Source: CAZJNX01 sp964547415 (GTDB lineage: Bacteria; Pseudomonadota; Alphaproteobacteria; Rhizobiales; Amorphaceae). From it: a stretch of DNA of 11,558 bases. This document shows positions 6,541 to 11,558 of this stretch, one piece after another. Under the pieces are notes generated by a model, which worked only from the letters and a program-made list of their open reading frames with translations, ran no database searches and had not been told where the DNA came from. The first letter of the stretch is position 1, and each line of letters opens with the position of its first letter. The position numbers were made by a program, and so were the translations under genes. The DNA lies in NCBI GenBank assembly GCA_964547415.1, contig CAZJNX010000155.1, positions 1 to 11,558 of the forward strand. Direction: 5' to 3'.

Positions 6541-7815
6541 TCACGGCGGCGTCAGGAGCCCGATCACGCTGCCCGTCATGAGCGTCGCGAGCGTGCCGGC
6601 GAGGAGCGCGCGCATCCCGAGCGAGACCACCTCCTGCCGCCGCTCCGGCACCGCCGCCACCAGCCCGCCCACCAGAATCCCGAGGGAGCCGAAGTTGGCG
6701 AAGCCCGACATGGCGTAGGTGAGGATGAGCCGCGAGCGGTCCGACAGCCCCTCGCCCCCCTCCCCCGCCATCATCAGGTAGGCCACGAACTCGTTCGCCA
6801 CCGTCTTGATGCCGATGAGGCTCGCCGCCGTCGACGCCTCCGCCATCGGCACGCCGATCACGAACGCGAACGGCACGAACAGGATGCCCGCGATCCCCTC
6901 GAGGCTGAGGGGGATCCCGAACGGCTCGCCGATCGCCGCCAGGATCGCGTTGGCGAGCGCCACCAGCGCCACGAACACGATGAGGGTCGCGATCACCGAC
7001 AGGAGGAGTTGCAGCCCCGCGCGCGTGCCGGAGGCGATGGCGTCCACCGGCCCGTGGGGCGTGTCCGGGTCGACCGCCAATACCGGGACCGCCGGCACGT
7101 CGCCCGTCGGGGGCACCATGATCCGCGCGATCATGAGGGCGGCGGGCGCGGAGATCACCGAGGCGATCACGAGGTGGCCCGCCGCGTCCGGCACCACCGG
7201 CTCCACGATGGTGGCGTAGAGGATCAGCATGGTGCCCGCGATGGTGGCGAGCCCCACCGTCATGATGGCGAACAGGCCCCCCCGGTCGAGCCCGAGGAGG
7301 TAGGGGCGCACGAACAGGAGCGCCTCCACCATCCCGACGAAGATGTTGGCCGAGGCCGCGGTGGCGAGCGGGCCGGAGACGCCGAGGCTGCGCCCGAGCG
7401 CCCAGGCGAAGGCGGCGACCACCTTCTGCAGGATGCCCCAGTGGTAGAGGAGCGCGGTGAGCGCGCTCACGAGGAGGACGAGCGGCAGGCTCTGGAAGGC
7501 GAGGATGAAGGTGTTTTGCGGCGCCACCACCTCGAAGGGCGGCGGTCCGCCCCCCACGTAGCCGAAGACGAGGGCCGTCCCCTCCCCCGTCGCCGCCTGC
7601 AGGGTGTCGACGAGGTCGGCGATCCCCATGAACACGGCCCGGGCGGCCGGCACCGCCAGCATGATCCCCGCGATCGCCACCTGGAGGAGGATGCCGACGC
7701 CGACGATCCGGGCGGTCGCGGCGAGGGGAAGCGGGCGCCCCCGCTCCCTGAGGAGCCAGGCGAGGGCGGGAAGCGCGAGGAGCCCCAGGAGGCTCTGGAG
7801 CTGCAGGGCGCTCAT
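6541..7815 (-). CDS. Concentrative nucleoside transporter (CNT/NupC family)
   Basis: This 424-residue inner-membrane protein belongs to the CNT family, which moves nucleosides inward with H+ or Na+. The family layout is intact: N-terminal helices (residues 1-70), the gate-like GEGTALVFGYVGGG (77-90), the first half-hairpin region ATAASANIFVGMVEALLFVR (151-170), the middle SLIGIKTVANEFVAYL (332-347) and the C-terminal MSGFANFGSLGILVGG (369-384). Residues equivalent to the substrate ligands of the Vibrio cholerae CNT are Glu164, Glu342, Asn374 and Ser377. The usual Gly-Gln-Thr-Glu is replaced by Gly161-Met162-Val163-Glu164, so the nucleobase-contacting Gln and Thr are missing and the substrate may differ. 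The ATG at 7815 is favoured over 7857 because the family N-terminus begins there and CGGAG lies about 10 bases upstream; the extra 14 residues look non-conserved and have no ribosome binding site. The gene follows the OmpA-like gene by 217 bases, with hairpins between, so it is probably transcribed separately. Confidence 0.9.
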   Translation of the reverse strand: MSALQLQSLLGLLALPALAWLLRERGRPLPLAATARIVGVGILLQVAIAGIMLAVPAARAVFMGIADLVDTLQAATGEGTALVFGYVGGGPPPFEVVAPQNTFILAFQSLPLVLLVSALTALLYHWGILQKVVAAFAWALGRSLGVSGPLATAASANIFVGMVEALLFVRPYLLGLDRGGLFAIMTVGLATIAGTMLILYATIVEPVVPDAAGHLVIASVISAPAALMIARIMVPPTGDVPAVPVLAVDPDTPHGPVDAIASGTRAGLQLLLSVIATLIVFVALVALANAILAAIGEPFGIPLSLEGIAGILFVPFAFVIGVPMAEASTAASLIGIKTVANEFVAYLMMAGEGGEGLSDRSRLILTYAMSGFANFGSLGILVGGLVAAVPERRQEVVSLGMRALLAGTLATLMTGSVIGLLTPP

Positions 7816-7948
7816 CGGCGGACACTCCGGCGTGACACTTTCCGCGAGCGTATGCACGATTCGCGCCGGCGGCGCGCCGGGGCGAGGCGCCCGAAGGCCT
7901 AGCGGACGGCCCGCGGCCCCTCCGCCAGCGCGGCGATGCCTCCGGCGG

Positions 7949-7966
7949 CGGACGGGCGCCCGTCCG
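7949..7966. repeat. Perfect 18-bp palindrome between the OmpA-like and CNT genes
   Basis: CGGACGGGC (7949-7957) is followed directly by its reverse complement GCCCGTCCG (7958-7966). With a minimal loop it folds into a 7-bp GC stem. It lies in the 217-base interval 7816-8032 and could be a second terminator hairpin or a binding site. No gene or clear promoter is seen in this interval. Confidence 0.45.
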
Positions 7967-7998
7967 ATCCCGGAGGAGCGAACGGACCCGCTTGTTGT

Positions 7999-8024
7999 GG
8001 CGCCGGTGTCGCCGGACCGGCGCC
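7999..8024 (-). terminator. Hairpin just past the OmpA-like gene stop
   Basis: GGCGCCGGT (7999-8007) pairs perfectly with ACCGGCGCC (8016-8024) around an 8-base loop. The stem starts 8 bases after the stop codon at 8033-8035 on the minus strand. No T-run follows, so termination may be weak or Rho-assisted. The position is what one expects for a 3' end signal. Confidence 0.5.
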
Positions 8025-8032
8025 GGGCGGAC

Positions 8033-9986
8033 CTACCGGGCGGCCGGGCCGAGGGCGGCGAGGGTGTCGTCGCCGATGCCGAGGAGCGGGGTGATCCGCC
8101 GGATCGCCACGCGCCGGTTCTCGGCCGACGGCCCCGGCGTGTCCACCTTCAGGTAGGCCTCGCCGTAGCCCTGGGTGACGAGGTTCTCCGGCGGGATGTC
8201 GAAGTACTCCGTCAGGATGCCGGCGACCGCTTCGGCCCGCTCGTCCGACAGGGCGAGGTTGTAGGTGGCGCTGCCCGTCGCGTCGGTGTGGCCCTCGACG
8301 AGGAAGAGCTCGTCCGCATTGTCCGCGACCGCCTCCTCCATGGCGATGCCGACCTCCTCGAGGGTGTCGATCTGGTCCAGCGGCACCTCGGCCGAACCGG
8401 TCTCGAAGGTGATGGTGTCGAGGTCGATCCGGGGCATGTAGGCCCTGAGCGCCGCGCTCGTCAGGATCTGGTTCAGCGTGTAGGGCCGGTCGAGTTCCTC
8501 CACGGGCGGGGCGAGGAGGGTCTCGTACACCTCGACCGGGCTCGCCACGGCCGGGCTCACCGCGTAGCGGGTCGGCGGCGGCAGGACGCGGGGCGGCGCC
8601 ACGTTCACGATCACGTCCCCGTCGTCGTCCCACCAGGGCGGGCGGTTGTCGAACAGGACGATCCGCCGCCCGTCCGGCAGCACCTTGATGCGACGCACGA
8701 CGAAGCCGTTGGCGTCCCTCACGGTGACGATGCGCACCCCGTTCGGGCGGACGACCACGTGCTCGGTCCACCCGCCGCCGACGGGAAGGACGGAGACCGT
8801 GGCGGCGCCGAAGCGCAGCCGGTCGAGCCCGGTGTTCACGACGAACAGGTCGTTCGGGCCGTAACGGACGATCCGCCGGTCCGGCCCGCGCCAGACCACG
8901 TCGCCCCGCTCGAGCCAGCGAAGGTCCTGCCTGAGGTTCCGGTTGCGGTTCTCGAGGCGGGCGAGGCGCTGGCGCTGCCAGGCACGCTGTCGCTCGAGGC
9001 GGGCCTGCCGGTCCTCGAGGCGCTCGTTGCGCCGCTCGGCCCGGCGCAGCTCGCGCCGCAGCTCCCTGAGCCGCTCCTGGCGGCGCTCGTCCGCCCGGAT
9101 CGCCGCCCGTCGCTCGGCGCGGCGCCGCTCCTCCTGCCGCGCCTCCCGGCGCAGCTCCCGCCGGCGTTCCTCGAGCCGCTCGGCCCGCCGCTGCTCGCGC
9201 AGGGCCTCGAGGCGCCGCTCGCGCCGTTCTTCCCGCACGGCCTCGGCGCGCTCCTGGCGGCGCTCCTGCCGGGCGGCCTCGGCCCGCTCCTGGCGACGTT
9301 CCTCGCGCAGCGCCTCGATCGCCGCGGCGCGCTCCGCGGGCGGCAGGGCGCGGATGCGCTCGCGCTCCGCCGCCCGGCGCTCACGGCGCCGCTCGAGCGC
9401 CTCCTGCCGGTCGGGGCGCTCGGCCCGCCGCTCCTGCCGCGCCTCACGACGCTGCTCCTTCAGCGCCTGCTCCCGCCGCTCCTCCACGCGCTCCTGCCGG
9501 CGCTGCTCCTGCCGGGCCTCGCGGCGGCGCTCCCCGGCGCGCTCCTGCCGGCGCTGCTCCTGCTGGGCCTGCCGGCGCTCATCGGCGCGCTCCTGCCGGC
9601 GCTGCTCCTGCTGGGCCTGCCGGCGCTGCTCCTGCTGGGCNNNNNNNNNNNNNNNNNNNNNNNNNNNNNNNNNNNNNNNNNNNNNNNNNNNNNNNNNNNN
9701 NNNNNNNNNNNNNNNNNNNNNNNNNNNNNNNNNNNNNNNNCTGCCGGCGCTGCTCCTGCTGGGCCTGCCGGCGCTGCTCGGCGCGCTCCTGCCGGGCCTG
9801 CCGGCGCTGCTCCTCGATCTGCCGGCGCCGCTCTTCCGCCCGCTCCTGGCGGCGCTGTTCGCGAACGTCCGGATCGGCCTGGGCGACGACGATCGGCTCC
9901 GCGGCCGCCGCCGGGGCGGACGGGCTGAACGGAACGATCAGGCCCGCAGCGAGGCATCCCGCGAGAAAGATCCGGATCGGGTGCAT
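8033..9986 (-). CDS. OmpA-family protein with long Arg/Glu/Gln-rich coiled coil, interrupted by an assembly gap
   Basis: This is an exported envelope protein expected to bind peptidoglycan through a C-terminal OmpA domain. The start at 9986 is well supported: AAGGAGG lies about 9 bases upstream, and a signal peptide follows (MHPIRIFLAGCLAAGLIVPF, cleavage near residue 29). The 82 codons before the gap end in RRQAQQEQRRQ. After the gap 535 residues follow, giving at least 617 in total. The first 230 or so post-gap residues are almost all Arg, Glu, Gln, Ala and Leu in coiled-coil-like order. A linker or beta-rich middle region follows (WRGPDRRIVRYGPNDLFVV, then VVVRPNGVRIVTVRDANGFV). The OmpA domain lies at about 8080-8410: FETGSAEV, EGHTDATGSATYNLALSDER and ENRRVAI, with the Asp and Arg used to hold diaminopimelate. 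Both flanks of the gap read in the same repeat pattern at codon boundaries, so this is one gene. The nominal 100-base gap would break the frame only because its length is arbitrary. The GTG at 9487 is not the start. Confidence 0.87.
9545..9788. repeat. 24-bp tandem repeat encoding an 8-residue unit, flanking the gap
   Basis: Four exact copies of one 24-bp unit lie at 9545-9568, 9593-9616, 9617-9640 and 9741-9764. Variants in the same register lie at 9569-9592 and 9765-9788. Each unit encodes AQQEQRRQ or a close variant on the minus strand, so a copy-number change of whole units keeps the frame. Degenerate versions continue outward on both sides. The gap falls between two exact copies, which points to collapse of further units during assembly. 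Confidence 0.9.
9641..9740. other. Assembly gap (100 N)
   Basis: Exactly 100 unknown bases. The round number suggests a scaffold placeholder of unknown true length. Both sides are the same tandem repeat. The missing sequence is probably more repeat units of the OmpA-like gene, but nothing can be seen. Confidence 0.98.
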
Positions 9987-10007
9987 GGCGCTTGCCTCCT
10001 TCGCGTT

Positions 10008-10034
10008 CGGCGGGCGCGATCGGCGCGCCCGCCG
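10008..10034 (-). promoter_or_regulatory. Strong stem-loop in the 5' leader of the OmpA-like gene
   Basis: CGGCGGGCGCG (10008-10018) and CGCGCCCGCCG (10024-10034) form a perfect 11-bp GC stem with a 5-base loop. In the minus-strand transcript it sits a few bases upstream of the AAGGAGG ribosome binding site for the ATG at 9986. It could stabilise the mRNA, as the 5' stem-loop of E. coli ompA does, or tune translation. It could also be a terminator of lpdA read-through, though no T-run follows. Confidence 0.5.
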
Positions 10035-10069
10035 TGTCCGGTCAATGACGGTCCGGACCATCGGTTCTG

Positions 10070-10085
10070 TCCGACGATCATCGGA
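10070..10085. promoter_or_regulatory. Imperfect 16-bp palindrome upstream of the OmpA-like gene
   Basis: TCCGACGATCATCGGA matches its own reverse complement at 14 of 16 positions and is centred on GATC. It lies about 85-100 bases upstream of the ATG at 9986, where an operator could act. No regulator can be named. Confidence 0.25.
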
Positions 10086-10095
10086 GCGTCCCATT

Positions 10096-10110
10096 GAACC
10101 CGGTGTGAAC
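10096..10110. promoter_or_regulatory. GAAC-N7-GAAC direct repeat, possible LexA-type box
   Basis: GAAC (10096-10099) recurs after exactly seven bases (10107-10110). This spacing and half-site match the LexA box described for alphaproteobacteria. It lies in the short lpdA to OmpA-like gene interval, about 110 bases upstream of the latter's ATG. A single such match can arise by chance, and the 7-base centre is not AT-rich. Confidence 0.2.
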
Positions 10111-10113
10111 GCC

Positions 10114-10146
10114 GCGTTCAGCCGAAGTAGAGCAAGCGCCGAACGC
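10114..10146 (-). terminator. Candidate hairpin terminator of lpdA
   Basis: On the minus strand GCGTTCGGC (10146-10138) pairs with GCTGAACGC (10122-10114), nine pairs including one G-U, around a 15-base loop. It begins directly after the lpdA stop codon. There is no T-run. The arm 10114-10119 could alternatively pair with GAACGC at 10107-10112. Confidence 0.35.
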
Positions 10147-11558
10147 CTACATGTGGATGACGCGGCCGTAGGCGTCGAGCACGCTCTCGTGCATCATCTC
10201 CGACAGGGTCGGGTGCGGGAAGACGGTATGGATGAGTTCTTCCTCGGTCGTCTCGAGGTTCATGGCGATCACGAAGCCCTGGATCAGCTCGGTGACTTCC
10301 GCACCCGCCATGTGCGCGCCGAGGAGCTCGCCCGTCTCGGCGTCGAACACGGTCTTCACGATGCCGTCGGGCTCCCCGAGGGCGATCGCCTTGCCGTTGC
10401 CGACGAAGGAGAAGCGGCCGACCTTCACCTTGCGCCCCGCCTCCTTCGCCTTCGCCTCGGTCAGGCCGACGGAAGCCACCTGCGGGTGGCAGTAGGTGCA
10501 GCCCGGGATCTTGTTCTTGTCCATCGGATGTACGTCGAGGCCCGCGATCTTCTCCACGCAGATCACCCCCTCGTGCTCGGCCTTGTGGGCGAGCATCGGC
10601 GGGCCGGCCACGTCGCCGATGGCGTAGATGCCCGGCACGCTCGTGCGGCCGTAGCCGTCGATGGCGACGATGCCGCGCTCCACCTTCACCCCGGCCTCCT
10701 CGAGGCCGAGGCCTTCCACGTTGCCGACCACGCCGACCGCCGAGATCACCCGGTCCACCTCGATGGTCCGCGCCTTGCCGTCCTTCGTCTCCACCTTCGC
10801 CGTCACGGTGTCCGCGCCCTTGTCGACGCCCGTCACCTTCGCGCCGGTCAGGATCTCGATCCCCTGCCTGGACAGGCGCCTCGCCACGTGGGCCGCGATC
10901 TCCGCGTCCTCCACCGGCAGGATCTGGTCGACGAGCTCGACCACCGTCACCTCCGCCCCCATGGTGCGGAAGAAGCTCGCGAACTCGATCCCGATGGCGC
11001 CCGAGCCGACCACCAGGAGCCGCTTCGGCATCTCGGGCGGCACCATCGCCTCGAAATAGGTCCAGATCAGCTTGTCGTCGGGCTCGAGGCCGGGCAGCAC
11101 CCGGGCCCGCGCGCCCGTCGCCACGATCACGTGCTTCGCCTCGTACCGGCCCGGTCCCTTCGCCCCCTTCGGCGCGGGCTCCGCCTCGTAGTAGCCGGTG
11201 CCGGGCGCGCGCTCCGACGCCGGCACCGGGGCGGAGACCGAGACGACGCCCGGCGGCTCGATCCGGGCATCGCCCCAGATCACGTCCACCTTGTTCTTCT
11301 TCAGGAGAAAGCCGACGCCGGTCGACAACTGGCCGGACACCGCGCGGGAGCGCTTGACGACGGCCCCGATGTCGAAGCCGACGTTCGAGGCGGAAAGGCC
11401 GAAGTCGGCCGCATGCAGCATGTTGTGGTAGACGTCCGCGCTCCGCAGCAGCGCCTTCGTCGGGATGCAGCCCCAGTTGAGGCAGATGCCGCCCAGGTGC
11501 TTGCCCTCCACCACCGCCGTGCGCAAGCCGCGCTGGGCGGCGCGGATCGCCGTCACGT
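10147..11558 (-). CDS. lpdA: Dihydrolipoyl dehydrogenase (E3), N-terminus beyond window
   Basis: This is the FAD- and NAD-dependent E3 enzyme that reoxidises dihydrolipoyl groups in the pyruvate, 2-oxoglutarate or branched-chain 2-oxo acid dehydrogenase complexes, or the glycine cleavage system. It is cytoplasmic. Of the protein, 470 residues are visible from VTAIRAAQRGL to the end. The first two bases of the window's minus strand (AC) fit the Tyr of the family's Gly-Gly-Tyr, so about a dozen residues carrying the start of the FAD-binding GxGxxG are missing. The GTG at 11556 is internal, not a start. Seen here are the redox disulfide GGICLNWGCIPTK (Cys six residues apart end to end), the NAD-binding LLVVGSGAIGIEFASF, the second FAD motif GIYAIGDVAGPPMLAHKAEH, and the C-terminal His-Glu dyad in HTVFPHPTLSEMMHE. 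The Pro/Ala-rich insert before GRYEAKHVIVATGAR is familiar from alphaproteobacterial E3 proteins. Which complex it serves depends on upstream genes outside the window. Confidence 0.95.
   Translation of the reverse strand, partial: VTAIRAAQRGLRTAVVEGKHLGGICLNWGCIPTKALLRSADVYHNMLHAADFGLSASNVGFDIGAVVKRSRAVSGQLSTGVGFLLKKNKVDVIWGDARIEPPGVVSVSAPVPASERAPGTGYYEAEPAPKGAKGPGRYEAKHVIVATGARARVLPGLEPDDKLIWTYFEAMVPPEMPKRLLVVGSGAIGIEFASFFRTMGAEVTVVELVDQILPVEDAEIAAHVARRLSRQGIEILTGAKVTGVDKGADTVTAKVETKDGKARTIEVDRVISAVGVVGNVEGLGLEEAGVKVERGIVAIDGYGRTSVPGIYAIGDVAGPPMLAHKAEHEGVICVEKIAGLDVHPMDKNKIPGCTYCHPQVASVGLTEAKAKEAGRKVKVGRFSFVGNGKAIALGEPDGIVKTVFDAETGELLGAHMAGAEVTELIQGFVIAMNLETTEEELIHTVFPHPTLSEMMHESVLDAYGRVIHM

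Noticed and set aside
5918..7825. Long open frame on the minus strand (635 codons) over the nucleoside transporter
   Set aside because: It overlaps the clearly recognised transporter in another frame and has shadow-like Arg/Gly/Pro composition.
8033..9487. OmpA-like gene starting at the GTG at 9487
   Set aside because: The reading frame continues upstream through the repeat to the gap, and a proper signal peptide and ribosome binding site exist at 9986.
9545..9788. CRISPR array
   Set aside because: The repeats are directly adjacent with no spacers and encode a coiled coil in frame. There are no cas genes.
7604..9928. Plus-strand open frame of 774 codons with Leu/Pro/Ala repeats across the OmpA-like gene
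   Set aside because: It is the antisense of the Arg/Gln/Glu repeats and of the OmpA domain. The hydrophobic repeats are only the complement of the real coding repeat, and the frame spans the N gap.

Overview
The window looks like a chromosomal stretch from a high-GC alphaproteobacterium, most likely of the order Hyphomicrobiales (Rhizobiales). Supporting signs are a very GC-rich coding bias with long antisense shadow frames, a DUF2093 gene (a small family I know only from alphaproteobacteria), an alphaproteobacterial-type E3 dihydrolipoyl dehydrogenase, and a small secreted SH3-like protein of a type common in rhizobia. I cannot name the genus. The sequence is from a draft assembly: a 100-N gap lies inside one gene.

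Layout, left to right. (1) 1-545, minus: the 5' part of an L,D-transpeptidase, cut by the window edge just before its catalytic Cys motif. (2) 643-1590, minus: a periplasmic glycine betaine/choline-type ABC substrate-binding protein with a good -35 box and an inverted repeat upstream. (3) 1768-2190, minus: a small secreted SH3b-like protein, divergent from (4) 2314-3210, plus: a LysR-family regulator of the CrgA-like type. (5) 3213-4282, minus: a Leu/Phe/Val/Glu-type amino acid dehydrogenase broken by a one-base deletion in a C-run. (6) 4412-5104 and 5097-6116, plus: an overlapping pair, a DUF1007 periplasmic protein with an EF-hand loop and a NicO-family metal permease. (7) 6205-6426, minus: the DUF2093 protein. 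(8) 6541-7815, minus: a concentrative nucleoside transporter (CNT/NupC family) with unusual substrate-site residues. (9) 8033-9986, minus: an OmpA-family protein with an extremely Arg/Glu/Gln-rich coiled coil, interrupted by the assembly gap at a 24-bp tandem repeat. (10) 10147-11558, minus: lpdA, missing its N-terminus at the window edge.

The genes are mostly independent housekeeping, envelope and transport functions. The only tight operon is the DUF1007-NicO pair, which overlaps by 8 bases and probably handles a transition metal such as nickel or cobalt. There are three envelope proteins (L,D-transpeptidase, SH3b-like protein, OmpA-like protein), two uptake functions (betaine-type binding protein, nucleoside transporter) and two central or amino acid metabolism enzymes (LpdA, amino acid dehydrogenase).

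I see no tRNA, rRNA, CRISPR array, insertion sequence, phage gene or defence system. The points most worth a second look are the frameshifted dehydrogenase, the repeat-driven gap in the Arg-rich OmpA-like gene and the strong hairpin in that gene's 5' leader. I did not find a convincing, wholly undescribed system here.
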